Source: Candidatus Poribacteria bacterium
GTDB lineage: Bacteria > Poribacteria > WGA-4E > WGA-3G
Assembly (NCBI GenBank): GCA_012271015.1
Contig: JAAXHD010000122.1
Coordinates: 1-43,530 of the forward strand
Length of the DNA: 43,530 bases
Reading direction: 5' to 3'
The notes under the pieces were generated by a model. That model saw nothing but the letters and a program-made list of their open reading frames with translations, was not told where the DNA came from and did no database searches. The translations under genes were made by a program, and so were the position numbers. Positions 1 to 8,574 of this stretch are shown here, one piece after another. The first letter of the stretch is position 1. Each line of letters opens with the position of its first letter.

Positions 1-1
1 T

Positions 2-1345
2 CCGGTTGCCTCTCCGTTTAATGACGGCGTTTTTTATGATGCCGAAGAACAGTTATTTAAAATGTGGTATCATGCTGGATGGTTCGATGGTGTTGGTTAT
101 GCAATCAGTGAAGATGGCTTACATTGGTATAGACCCATGTTAGATGTAGTACCAGCTACGAACAGGGTACTTCCGGTAAGGCAAGGATATCGGAGAGATG
201 GGGCCGCAGTCTGGTTAGACCCCCAAACAGACGACCCGAATCAAAGGTTTAAAATGTTTGTATACTTCCGTTCTCCTGACTGGTCAGGAGGGGAAGTTTA
301 TACCTCATTTGATGGTATCCACTGGGGGAAGCCAGTAAGAACGGGGCCTTGTGGGGATAATACGACTTTCTTCTACAATGCCTTCAGGAAAAAGTGGGTT
401 TACAGTATTAGGACCTCTAATCGTACGCTTGGACGCACCCGAAGTTATCGCGAACACGAGGATTTTATCAAAGGTGCTTCATGGAAGAAGGAAGATGTGG
501 TATTCTGGGCGAGAACTGATGAACTGGACCCAGCGGACCCTGACCTCGGATACTCACCTCAGCTATATGACGTTAACGCAGTTGCCTATGAGAGCGTGCT
601 TCTGGGCTTGTTTGCAATTTTTAAAGGTCCACCAAATGAACTATGTGCCATAGGGGGCTTCCCTAAGATTAATGAACTGGTGTTAGGTTATAGCCGCGAT
701 GGTTTCCATTGGCATAGACCTGTTCGCAGTCCTTTTATAGCCGCATCGCGAGAGGAAGGCAGATGGAATAGGGCTTATATTCATGCAGCAGGGGGTGGAT
801 GTTTGGTAGTGAATGATAAGATTTACTTTTATTTTGGTGCCTGGTCCGGAGAGTCACCTACACTCGGTAGACATATGTATGCAGGAGGTACGACTGGACT
901 CGCAATACTTCGCCGAGACGGTTTTGCTTCCATGAATGCCGGTTTATCTACTGAATCTTTAACAACGAGACCCGTGATATTTAATAAGGGAAACCAGCAT
1001 CTTTTTGTGAATACGAATACAAAAAATGGTATGATCCAAGTTGAAATTTTAGACAATCAAGGCAATGTGATTGAGCCATATTCCCATATAAACTGCGTTC
1101 CCATAAGCAAGGATACTACCTGTCAATTAGTAAGGTGGAAAAGTGGAGAAGATTTATCTGCCCTGGCTGGTAAGTCAGTGAAATTTAGGTTTTATTTAAC
1201 AAACGGACAGTTATATTCTTTCTGGGTCAGTCCCGATTTAACAGGTGCCAGCGATGGTTATGTGGCGGCTGGAGGTCCAGGATTTAGCACTGCCATTGAT
1301 ACCGTTGGCTCTTCTATATCCAAGAATCCGCTCGAAAGATCTTAA
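2..1345 (+). CDS. Beta-propeller glycosidase-like protein, 5' end cut by the window edge
   Basis: The ORF track starts this gene at the ATG at 62, but the frame is open back to base 2 and reads PVASPFNDGVFYDAEEQLFK without a stop, so the true start lies outside the window. A motif of the type S-x-DG-x-HW-x-(R/K)P occurs three times (SEDGLHWYRP, SFDGIHWGKP, SRDGFHWHRP). This is typical of blades in five-bladed propeller proteins related to GH32/GH43/GH130 glycosidases. The last 130 or so residues look like a beta-sandwich (ALAGKSVKFRFYL), as in GH32-type C-terminal modules. No catalytic residue can be assigned with certainty, so the substrate is unknown. It ends 29 bases before the next plus-strand gene. 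Family-level call is good; enzymatic activity is inferred. Confidence 0.72.
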   Translation, partial: PVASPFNDGVFYDAEEQLFKMWYHAGWFDGVGYAISEDGLHWYRPMLDVVPATNRVLPVRQGYRRDGAAVWLDPQTDDPNQRFKMFVYFRSPDWSGGEVYTSFDGIHWGKPVRTGPCGDNTTFFYNAFRKKWVYSIRTSNRTLGRTRSYREHEDFIKGASWKKEDVVFWARTDELDPADPDLGYSPQLYDVNAVAYESVLLGLFAIFKGPPNELCAIGGFPKINELVLGYSRDGFHWHRPVRSPFIAASREEGRWNRAYIHAAGGGCLVVNDKIYFYFGAWSGESPTLGRHMYAGGTTGLAILRRDGFASMNAGLSTESLTTRPVIFNKGNQHLFVNTNTKNGMIQVEILDNQGNVIEPYSHINCVPISKDTTCQLVRWKSGEDLSALAGKSVKFRFYLTNGQLYSFWVSPDLTGASDGYVAAGGPGFSTAIDTVGSSISKNPLERS

Positions 1346-1374
1346 CTGTCGAACTTCTATCAAAGGAGCAGCCA

Positions 1375-2499
1375 ATGGATACATCATCTATACATCGGAG
1401 TCAAACCGACACCGTCACCCCAGCAAGCCGCGTGCATGACCTGCTGCGCCCGGAAGTGCTTCAGGCATTTGACCGCACATTCTTCGAGCGCGAAGGATAT
1501 TGGGTGTGGGAGGGTATACTGACCGATGCCGGCCGCAAGCGGTGGACGGAGAGCTTGCAGAAGCTACAGCAGATGAACGATGAGATCGTCATGGACACCG
1601 ACTGGGCTGCCATCGACTTCGCGGGCCGGGGGCTACAGCCGCCGTTGCCGGAGCAAATCACCCCGGAGTTTTTGGCGACTTGTTGCGGGGGCTCAGAGCA
1701 GATGCGCTTCATGCCACGAGGACTGATTGGATACATGCGCGACCACGGGCTGTTCGGTCCAGGTCCTGCGTTGGTGACACGCGGATACGAGTCCCAGGGA
1801 GTCATGCCGGAACATTTCTCTATTGGATACGACGAGTTCATCAAGGATGTCGCCACCGCCCACCCGCAGATGATGGAGCTGTTCACCAAACTTTTCGGTG
1901 ACCGCTTCATACTCGACCACTGCAACATGCTCAACCGGACGCCGGGCTCAATAGGGCGGCGGTGGCATGCTCACCAGTATCTGCAGGGGCAGTACGAGGT
2001 CGAAGATCCTATCGGTACCGGACACGCTCTTACCACCGAGTATCTGCAACGGCAGTGTATTCGGACGCTCTGCTACCCAGAAGGTGCAACCCTCGAGGAG
2101 GGCGGGGAACTTGGGGTCATCCCGGGTGCTCATCTCTACCGCATCCCGTACAAATGGAACACCGAGCGACCCGATGATGATGCCGCCATGAAAGCGGGAT
2201 GGCTGAAGGAAAAGATCCACGCCTTCACCGGCAAGCCGTTGGAAATGGTCCGCTTCTCGCTACCGCCCGGGAGCATGGTCTCGTTTCCCCATCACATGCC
2301 GCATCATGTCGGTCATCGCAAGTCAGGAACCCCGACCCGATGGGGCTTGCTGATAGCGTATCGGACACCAGACCCCGACGCAAGCCCGGCGAAGTGGACA
2401 AATGGCATACCTGCCCATTGGGTGGAACGGGCCGCGGCGGAAGGAAGGCTCTCCTCTGCGGCACGCCGAGTGCTTGAGGCGGACAATCCTCTCGACTGA
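1375..2499 (+). CDS. Phytanoyl-CoA dioxygenase (PhyH)-family protein with altered metal motif
   Basis: This 374-residue protein has the PhyH layout: a central segment RRWHAHQY where the family has WHxD, then EEGGELGVIPGAHLYR (the family's xNGxLxxIPGSH), then PHHVGHRKSG and TRWGLLIAYR, the usual distal His and 2-oxoglutarate-binding Arg region. PhyH enzymes are Fe(II)/2-oxoglutarate oxygenases. Here the aspartate of the HxD ligand pair appears to be His (HAH), so the metal site may be three-His or inactive. The start at 1375 is set by AGGAG six bases upstream. The coding sequence is visibly richer in G and C than both neighbours, which may mean transfer. The substrate cannot be named. Confidence 0.78.
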   Translation: MDTSSIHRSQTDTVTPASRVHDLLRPEVLQAFDRTFFEREGYWVWEGILTDAGRKRWTESLQKLQQMNDEIVMDTDWAAIDFAGRGLQPPLPEQITPEFLATCCGGSEQMRFMPRGLIGYMRDHGLFGPGPALVTRGYESQGVMPEHFSIGYDEFIKDVATAHPQMMELFTKLFGDRFILDHCNMLNRTPGSIGRRWHAHQYLQGQYEVEDPIGTGHALTTEYLQRQCIRTLCYPEGATLEEGGELGVIPGAHLYRIPYKWNTERPDDDAAMKAGWLKEKIHAFTGKPLEMVRFSLPPGSMVSFPHHMPHHVGHRKSGTPTRWGLLIAYRTPDPDASPAKWTNGIPAHWVERAAAEGRLSSAARRVLEADNPLD

Positions 2500-2640
2500 T
2501 TGGACATTTCAAATGGACAAAATCCGGCTTCAGCCAAAGCGTTATGACTGACTTTGGTAGCAAAGTGCCATCCCCTATCCAGACGACCGACGGTTGGGAA
2601 ATCAGGAAAGAGAATAGGTAGTTTTACTGCACTCTGACAG

Positions 2641-4602
2641 ATGGACACGTCAAAACGGTTCGATACTCACTTAAACCCCACGAACAGCTCTGTTAGCGTA
2701 TCCTCGCGGGCAGTTCTCATTGGGCTCGTCTGTGCCGCCGGGGAATGTTTGATTGCGCCTTACAATGATTACGTGATTCGCAATGTCTTTCTCGCTGGCG
2801 GTCATTTTCCTGTCGGTCCATTTTTTGTCCTGACCCTCCTGGTGCTGATTGGCAACCGCATCTTGAGCGCAGTTTCTCCCAAACTCGCACTGTCGGCGGG
2901 TGAATTGGTGACGATCTGGTGTATCATGGCAGCCGCCTCCGGCATTCCTTCGACAGGCATGATGAGATATGCGTTTCGCCCGCTTGTCGCCTACCAGTAT
3001 TTTGCGACACCCGAAAATGATTGGGAAGCACTTTTCCATCAATATATTCCCCACTGGCGCGTTGTTCGTGATGAGAAGGCTATCAGATCCTTTTATGAAG
3101 GCATCGCTTTGGGTGAATCCATCCCCTGGGAGGCATGGCTGATACCTCTATTCGCCTGGACCCTTTACGTGTTTGTCCTCTACTTCGTTGTGATATGCCT
3201 CTCGGTGCTGCTGCGCAGACAATGGGTCGAGATTGAGCGGTGTAGCTTTCCGCTGGTTGTGTTGCCTGTGGAGATGGCAAACAACCCGCCGGGATCGAGA
3301 AATTCACTCTTCAGGAACAAAGCATTATGGGTCGGATTTGCCGTTCCCTTATGCATTCACACGTTGAATGGCTTTCATGCGTTCTTCCCTGGCGTGCCGG
3401 AATTTCCCGTCCGATTCAATCCCCATCCCTACTTAATTGAAAAGCCTTGGAGTGCACTGAAACCTTTGCAACTCAACTTGTATTGTTCCATAGTGGGGTT
3501 CAGCTATTTACTGCCGCTTGAGGTGTCGCTTAGCCTGTGGTTTTTCTTTCTATTTTTCAAACTCCAATGTCTTATCGGCTCGATGCTCGGTTTCCAAATC
3601 ACCAAAGGTCCAGGCGTGCAGTGGAACGCGTATTCGTTCAGTGCTTCTCAGGAAATCGGTGCGTGCCTCACCTTTGTCATCTACATCCTTTTCAAAGCAC
3701 GGCATCACATCAGAAACATGCTTGTCAGTGCCTTTCGCAAAAGCGATGACGCAAACGAGGCGATGCCCTCTGGTTTGACAATTATCGGTCTCATTGTCGG
3801 GATATTGCTGCTGGCGTATGCAAATCATCTGATGGGAATGTCGTTGGGATTCGCACTGCTTTTTGTGCTGGTGCTTCTTGGAATTTACATTGTCTTGACA
3901 TGGCAGGTCATCCACGGAGGAATCCCTTTTGTCAATCCTTCGTATTCAGCGCATTACGTTCTCTTTACCACGCTGGGTTCGGCGAGAATCAATCCTTCAA
4001 CCATGACATCGCTGTTTATGCATCCCGTCTCTCTCACGCGCGACTTGAGGGAGATTATGATGCCATATGTGGTAAACGGTCTCAAGGCGGCCGATGAAGT
4101 CAAGGTCAGACGGAGGGGGCTGTTAATAGCTATGGGCGCGGCGATGGTTATCGGAACCCTTGTCTCATATTATTCCGTCCTCAACGTCAGCTATGCACAC
4201 CGTGCGCCGTACACAGGTGGGGCAGGCGACATGCGGTGGCTGACTTCTGTGCTCGTTAGTGCCGATACCGGGACGGACTGGACGAACACAGGTTTTATGG
4301 TCGGCGGCAGCCTTTTCATGGGGCTGTTGATGTGGCTGAGAAGGATTTTCGTGTGGTGGCCGCTTCATCCAATCGGGTATACAATGCTGAGTTCTTGGGC
4401 CTCATTAAAGCTGTGGCCCTCAATCTTTCTAGGCTGGATGATGAAGTATATTCTCGTCAGGTACGGGGGATTGAGAATGTATCGAAGTGCGAGGCCGATA
4501 TTCCTTGGGCTTGTGCTTGGCGAGATGACCTGCGCTGGCATCTGGGCACTTGTTGGAATGGCAACGGGCATCAGCACGGGTTATCGAATCTTGCTGAGTT
4601 AA
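2641..4602 (+). CDS. Multi-spanning membrane protein, DUF6785/DUF6784-like (OPT-transporter-like)
   Basis: The 653-residue product is mostly hydrophobic, with about twelve to fourteen candidate membrane helices (for example HFPVGPFFVLTLLVLIG, WTLYVFVLYFVVICLSVLL, FALLFVLVLLGIYIVL). The loop RRQWVEIERCSFPLVVLPVEM resembles the conserved region after the early helices in DUF6785-type proteins, which are common in Poribacteria and Planctomycetes and look like oligopeptide transporters. It probably sits in the inner membrane, and its transported substrate is unknown. No clear Shine-Dalgarno precedes the ATG, so the exact start is less certain. It follows the PhyH-like gene by 141 bases and may be cotranscribed with it. 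Confidence 0.68.
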   Translation: MDTSKRFDTHLNPTNSSVSVSSRAVLIGLVCAAGECLIAPYNDYVIRNVFLAGGHFPVGPFFVLTLLVLIGNRILSAVSPKLALSAGELVTIWCIMAAASGIPSTGMMRYAFRPLVAYQYFATPENDWEALFHQYIPHWRVVRDEKAIRSFYEGIALGESIPWEAWLIPLFAWTLYVFVLYFVVICLSVLLRRQWVEIERCSFPLVVLPVEMANNPPGSRNSLFRNKALWVGFAVPLCIHTLNGFHAFFPGVPEFPVRFNPHPYLIEKPWSALKPLQLNLYCSIVGFSYLLPLEVSLSLWFFFLFFKLQCLIGSMLGFQITKGPGVQWNAYSFSASQEIGACLTFVIYILFKARHHIRNMLVSAFRKSDDANEAMPSGLTIIGLIVGILLLAYANHLMGMSLGFALLFVLVLLGIYIVLTWQVIHGGIPFVNPSYSAHYVLFTTLGSARINPSTMTSLFMHPVSLTRDLREIMMPYVVNGLKAADEVKVRRRGLLIAMGAAMVIGTLVSYYSVLNVSYAHRAPYTGGAGDMRWLTSVLVSADTGTDWTNTGFMVGGSLFMGLLMWLRRIFVWWPLHPIGYTMLSSWASLKLWPSIFLGWMMKYILVRYGGLRMYRSARPIFLGLVLGEMTCAGIWALVGMATGISTGYRILLS

Positions 4603-4934
4603 AATGACTAAAATGCCCGGCGAAGGCGACAGATATAAAGAGAGGGATTTTTCAGCGAAAAGGTTTAATGTATAACGTGAACTCGATGTAGGTCCGTAGG
4701 CTGGGTTGAACGGATCCGACTCAAAACGCCATCGAGAAAATAGACTTTCAAAGAAATCAAGAAGCATGAAATTACCACAACACGAGTGAAACTCAACGTC
4801 TTCCGACTGTTATCGCGTTTGTATTGTCGGGTTTCGCTATGCTTCGTTCTAAGTCGTGTTGCTTGAGAATGTGGATTTTGCACATACCCGGAAGAATTTC
4901 TTGTTTTACCACTCAACCCAACCTACGGTCCCAT
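4603..4934. other. Gene-free stretch between two convergent genes, holding an inverted-repeat element
   Basis: I see no coding sequence here. The stretch lies between the stops of the DUF6785-like gene (plus) and mobA (minus) and is largely filled by the inverted-repeat element listed at 4685-4940. No clear T-run terminator was found. Confidence 0.6.
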
Positions 4935-4940
4935 CTACAT
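4685..4940. repeat. Short inverted-repeat element (MITE-like) overlapping the mobA stop
   Basis: The left end GTCCGTAGGCTGGGTTGA near 4692-4709 is nearly the reverse complement of the right end TCAACCCAACCTACGG near 4913-4928, with further similarity outward (GATGTAG against CATCTACAT). The element is about 250 bp and carries no ORF of its own. Its right end runs past the TAG stop of mobA at 4935-4937, so the last mobA codons lie in or beside the element. A related fragment (TTCAACCCAACTTACGG) occurs downstream of the cohesin gene near 40058-40074. No transposase is present, so any movement would have to be in trans. Confidence 0.55.
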
Positions 4941-5624
4941 TTTTATGACTGAATTTGTATTTCTTAGACCGAACTCACGTTGTGTCGTTTGGGCTCTCAT
5001 ATAGGCATCCGCTCTCTCAAAATCTTGGGGTGTGTTGATATTGAAAAAGGACATGCCCTCCGGATCGAACTTCTGCCAGACTTCAGGCGAAACGTTCTTG
5101 ATGTGTGCCCGTTCCTGCAAGGCATGGACGCGTAACTCAGATTCCCGTAGCATCAACTCTATGATAGGTAGACAACGCTTGGAATAGGCGGCGCACAAGG
5201 TTTGAAGAATTGTCTGCGTGTTGTCGTGATGGGTAAAAGTCTCAGGCATCACCGCGTCATATTCACCCAGGATAGAAACGAGATAGGTGAGTAATTTCGG
5301 TTCCAAGAACGGACTATCGCACGCGACACAGAGGACAGCATCGTGTGAAGCATGCGTCAAACCGCTATAGATGCCTCCCAACGCGCCGGTGCCCGGAAAA
5401 ATATCACCGTGCATTGATACACGGAGGTGTGCATATTCAGTAGGGCTGTTGGTGACGAGCAGGAGTTCGTCCGTGATAAGGTGCATACGGCGGATAACAT
5501 GTCCAATAAGTGAATTGTCTCCGAGCTGCATCAACGCCTTATTTTCTCCCATCCGCCGACTCTTACCACCCGCGAGGATGACACCTGTAATTGGAAGTGG
5601 ATTTTTATGCGCGTCCAGTAACAT
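4935..5624 (-). CDS. mobA: Molybdenum cofactor guanylyltransferase (MobA)
   Basis: MobA attaches GMP to molybdopterin to form the guanine dinucleotide cofactor. The N-terminus has the nucleotidyltransferase signature GVILAGGKSRRMGENKA, and CDSPFLEP matches the metal-binding CDxPF motif of the family. Length (229 residues from this start) is normal. The ORF track starts at a TTG (5630), but the ATG at 5624 lies ten bases after AGGTGAG and is preferred. It overlaps the upstream M28 gene by 20 bases, so translational coupling is likely. It is the last gene of the minus-strand operon starting near 8405. No molybdoenzyme or other moco gene is seen nearby. Confidence 0.88.
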   Translation of the reverse strand: MLLDAHKNPLPITGVILAGGKSRRMGENKALMQLGDNSLIGHVIRRMHLITDELLLVTNSPTEYAHLRVSMHGDIFPGTGALGGIYSGLTHASHDAVLCVACDSPFLEPKLLTYLVSILGEYDAVMPETFTHHDNTQTILQTLCAAYSKRCLPIIELMLRESELRVHALQERAHIKNVSPEVWQKFDPEGMSFFNINTPQDFERADAYMRAQTTQREFGLRNTNSVIKM

Positions 5625-6795
5625 CGACAATTAACTCACCTACCTGTTGTAGACTTTCTATATTAAGCAGGGTACATCTATCCTGTTTTGAATGGACTTT
5701 TAAAGCGACACGTCCTACATCACCCGCTGTTAATGTAACCGTTTCAAATCCGTGACTTGCAATCGGAATGCTATCCAGTCCTACACCAATGGGTAGGTGG
5801 CGTTCCGACACCTGTATGCCAAGCGACTCACCCGATACCTGCAACCGATCTGCCAATACATTCGCCGTCCGGACAGGAGGAATTCCATAGCCTGCAACGA
5901 CGTTAACGCCGTTACCAACGCCTAATCCGTCTAAATTGATAACATAGGTATTTTCTTGGTCATATTTATCAGCATGTTTTTGGACATAGCGCAACGCACC
6001 GCACATACCATACTCTTCCGCACCAGCGGCAAGAAATGTAATAGATTTTTTCTCGCCACGTGCCATCAATACACCCGCGACTTCAAGCATAACGCCAACG
6101 CCAGAGGCATTATCGAAACCTCCATGAGAACGGTTCTGTGTGAAATTGATTTGCAAGAGCAGCAGACAGAACGTAGTTGTTCCAGCGACCCCCCAGATAA
6201 TGAGATCGGACAACCAGCCGAGGATGATGTGATCGGGGAACCAGCCGAGGATGACGACGTTAATCACCATTATAGTTGTCAGAGTGGTTAGTCCAACAAT
6301 CGCTATACCGTAAGCCACAGCCCGTACAGCAATCGGCAATACCTGTGATTTGGAATCGTAATGTGCAACGAATAGGAGGACAGGCGTATTGTCATTCGGT
6401 TTTCTACCGTTTGTCGCAACAATGTTCTCCGAATGATGCTTTCTACCGACATCATACAACCCTTCAAACCGTTTTTGCCATTGATTAAAAAGCAATGCTA
6501 CGGAGAGACTGAGTAGGCAGACAAGACATATAAGTATTGGAAACCGTTCACCGAACCACGGGACGGAGAGGACGACCAGAACGAAAAGGCCACAGAGGAG
6601 ACGAGGTAATACCTCAGCAGGAAACTTTGTAAAAGAAAAAGGTTCCCGTGTAACATCCAACCCTAATTCTGAGAATTGTTGGACGATGTAATCTTGTGCC
6701 TTTGCTTCGCCCGCGCTACCCACCAGTCTGGGAAAGGCAAGTTGTGTGATGTGGTGGTACGCACGCTTTGCGTCATAAGTCAGGTTTGTATCCAT
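5605..6795 (-). CDS. Membrane-embedded M28-family metallopeptidase
   Basis: M28 peptidases are di-zinc aminopeptidases or carboxypeptidases. The ligands can be followed: AHYDSKS (His and Asp), FDNASG (bridging Asp), AAGAEEYG (Glu pair), NLDGLG (Asp) and VHSKQD (final His). A hydrophobic pair precedes the first motif (LLCGLFVLVVL, LICLVCLLSLSVALLF). Three further hydrophobic segments lie between the first and second metal motifs, where soluble relatives have only a short loop. The protein is therefore likely an integral membrane enzyme with the peptidase domain split by a membrane hairpin region. The start lies seven bases after the sulfatase stop. Substrate unknown. Confidence 0.85.
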   Translation of the reverse strand: MDTNLTYDAKRAYHHITQLAFPRLVGSAGEAKAQDYIVQQFSELGLDVTREPFSFTKFPAEVLPRLLCGLFVLVVLSVPWFGERFPILICLVCLLSLSVALLFNQWQKRFEGLYDVGRKHHSENIVATNGRKPNDNTPVLLFVAHYDSKSQVLPIAVRAVAYGIAIVGLTTLTTIMVINVVILGWFPDHIILGWLSDLIIWGVAGTTTFCLLLLQINFTQNRSHGGFDNASGVGVMLEVAGVLMARGEKKSITFLAAGAEEYGMCGALRYVQKHADKYDQENTYVINLDGLGVGNGVNVVAGYGIPPVRTANVLADRLQVSGESLGIQVSERHLPIGVGLDSIPIASHGFETVTLTAGDVGRVALKVHSKQDRCTLLNIESLQQVGELIVDVTGRA

Positions 6796-6801
6796 CCGAA
6801 T

Positions 6802-8196
6802 TTATTCTGTGCCTAATTCTGACCGAAACCGTTTTGCCAGATGTCCACTGAGTGTCCGAGCGATCTCGCGTTCCGATTCGGCGATGTTATAGCGTTCGCA
6901 CGGATCGTTCTCCAGATCGTATAACTCCGTCACATCACTGTAGTTTTCGATGAGTTTATGCGTTGCTGTCCGAATACACCGAAAGTTTCGGAGGGCACTC
7001 ACGGTTTCGGTGCGGTGTATTTGGGATTCACCACGAAGGACAGGCGCGATAGACCTCGCGTCAATACGCGGTAACACAGGCACACCCACTAACTCACATA
7101 TCGTCGGATTCAGATCAATCAATTCGACTAAACTCTCCGAAGTCTTGTTTCCTGCAATGCCGGGTCCGGCGACGAGGAGTGGCACCCTGAGCGACGCTTC
7201 ATAAGCGACACTCTTCGTGTAAAGCCCGTGGTCACCGAGCATCTCTCCATGGTCACTTGAATAAATGATATAGGTATTGTCGAGCATTCCGCGCTCCTCA
7301 AGTGCGTGGAGCATTGCCCCGATTTGGTCGTCAATCAATTCCGTTGCGGCGCAGTACTGCTGTCGCGTCAGGGTAATCTCCTCAGGACTAATATCAACGA
7401 CCCGTCGTTTCACCCATTCAGGTTTTCCCACCATATCACCAACGATAGCAGAAGGCATCTCTGCGTTCCGATACTTATCCCCGTACTCTGTAGGTGGATC
7501 GAAGGGGTCATGGGGTCCGACAAAACTCACGAACATATACCATGGAAAATCATCGGGGATGTTCTCAATAAATTCGGTTGCCCGTCTGCCGATATAGGTA
7601 TCAGCGAAATCTTCTGTCGGGAGCACAGAATCGTGAGAACCGTTTTTAATCCAACCACCGCTACTGCGTTTCTGATAATCTTCGTGGAACGCTTTGAGCA
7701 TCCCTTTTGCCTGAAGGTAGTGTGTATAAGGACCGATGGGGGTTGGCGAACTGCCGGCATGCATCTTGCCTTCACACTCTTCAGGATGTGTGAATCCCCA
7801 ACTATAGGTGCGTGGACGATCACCGTAGCGTCCGTTATAGCCATCGGGTTTGGCAAGGTCGAGTTTCCCAACGCACCCAACGCGGTAACCGTGATCGCGG
7901 AGTTGCTGATAGTAGGTCGGCACGGTAGCGGGTAGGAAACTTCCGTTGTCTACTGCTCCCAATCGTGAAGGTTGCAGTCCCGATGCGAGGGCGATGCGGG
8001 ATGGCGCACAGACCGGGGCATTCACTGTGCAGTTGGAAAAACTCACACCTGTTTCCGCCAAACGTCGTAAATTTGGGGTATTGAGTGCAGTCGGAGCATT
8101 TTCGTCAGTCTCCAGATAATCGTATCGGTGCTGGTCCGACATGATAAAGAGAACGTTCGGTCTATCTGTTTTTCGGGTCATTTTTTCTCGTTTCAT
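6802..8196 (-). CDS. Type I sulfatase (arylsulfatase/choline-sulfatase class)
   Basis: The enzyme hydrolyses sulfate esters using a formylglycine made from the cysteine in CxPxR, seen here as VCAPSRIALASG. The N-terminal metal site VLFIMSDQHRYD and the later SSDHGEMLGDHGLYTK block, with Asp-His metal ligands, are complete, and length (464 residues) is normal. There is no signal peptide, so it is probably cytoplasmic, as in choline-sulfatase-like members. No formylglycine-generating enzyme is in the window. Its ATG overlaps the stop of the hicB-like gene by four bases (ATGA), so the two are translationally coupled. The substrate is not deducible from sequence alone. Confidence 0.9.
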   Translation of the reverse strand: MKREKMTRKTDRPNVLFIMSDQHRYDYLETDENAPTALNTPNLRRLAETGVSFSNCTVNAPVCAPSRIALASGLQPSRLGAVDNGSFLPATVPTYYQQLRDHGYRVGCVGKLDLAKPDGYNGRYGDRPRTYSWGFTHPEECEGKMHAGSSPTPIGPYTHYLQAKGMLKAFHEDYQKRSSGGWIKNGSHDSVLPTEDFADTYIGRRATEFIENIPDDFPWYMFVSFVGPHDPFDPPTEYGDKYRNAEMPSAIVGDMVGKPEWVKRRVVDISPEEITLTRQQYCAATELIDDQIGAMLHALEERGMLDNTYIIYSSDHGEMLGDHGLYTKSVAYEASLRVPLLVAGPGIAGNKTSESLVELIDLNPTICELVGVPVLPRIDARSIAPVLRGESQIHRTETVSALRNFRCIRTATHKLIENYSDVTELYDLENDPCERYNIAESEREIARTLSGHLAKRFRSELGTE

Positions 8197-8405
8197 AGTT
8201 GAATTGCAATTGCCTGATACCCATTCTCAGCAAGAGTGATGGCTTCCTTTCGATTGATTTCCAGTATCTCTCCAAGGGTGATTTTCAGTGTATCCAGCAA
8301 CTCGTCGCTTGTTCTTTCTTGGCAATTTACGCTGGGGATTTCCTGGATACCCCCGACCCACCACTCTCCGCGTTGTTGAATAAGCGCGGTGTAGGTATGT
8401 GTCAT
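8193..8405 (-). CDS. Solitary HicB-like domain protein
   Basis: This 70-residue protein matches the HicB N-terminal fold: YTALIQQRGEWWVGGIQEIPSVNCQ followed by RTSDELLDTLKITLGEILEINR. Canonical HicB antitoxins pair with the HicA RNA toxin and carry a C-terminal DNA-binding domain. Here the protein ends right after the core domain and no hicA-like ORF is adjacent, so antitoxin activity is doubtful. The start is fixed by AAAGGAG eight bases upstream. It is the first gene of the operon with the sulfatase, M28 and mobA genes and is read from the promoter at 8435-8463. Confidence 0.75.
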   Translation of the reverse strand: MTHTYTALIQQRGEWWVGGIQEIPSVNCQERTSDELLDTLKITLGEILEINRKEAITLAENGYQAIAIQL

Positions 8406-8434
8406 GAGGTTCTCCTTTTTCTATTGTTTAAAAT

Positions 8435-8463
8435 ATTATACATGTGGACCCACATATTCTCAA
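8435..8463 (-). promoter_or_regulatory. Sigma70-type promoter of the hicB-like/sulfatase operon with palindromic spacer
   Basis: On the minus strand TTGAGA (8458-8463) and TATAAT (8435-8440) are 17 bases apart. The spacer contains the palindrome ATGTGG-GT-CCACAT (8442-8455), placed where a repressor would block RNA polymerase. The transcript would begin about 20 bases before the SD of the hicB-like gene. Confidence 0.72.
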
Positions 8464-8515
8464 TTAAAAACTGCTATCAATTAGCATCGCATGTCCCTAA
8501 AACGTTCTCAACTTC

Positions 8516-8544
8516 TTGCCATAATTTGTGGCGTATGCTATTAT
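8516..8544 (+). promoter_or_regulatory. Sigma70-type promoter of the glyoxalase-fold gene
   Basis: TTGCCA (8516-8521) and TATTAT (8539-8544) are separated by 17 bases, each five of six to consensus. Transcription would start near 8551, just before the SD AGGAG at 8564-8568. This rules against the longer ORF-track start at 8491, which would lie upstream of the promoter. Confidence 0.68.
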
Positions 8545-8574
8545 GTGTTCATAATTCTCAAAAAGGAGATTCAC

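Noticed and set aside
7306-7935. 209-residue plus-strand ORF
   Set aside because: It is antisense to the sulfatase, whose motifs are complete; no domain or SD supports it.
8406-8574. Possible hicA toxin gene beside the hicB-like gene
   Set aside because: No ORF with a HicA-like dsRBD pattern is present; the region holds two divergent promoters only.
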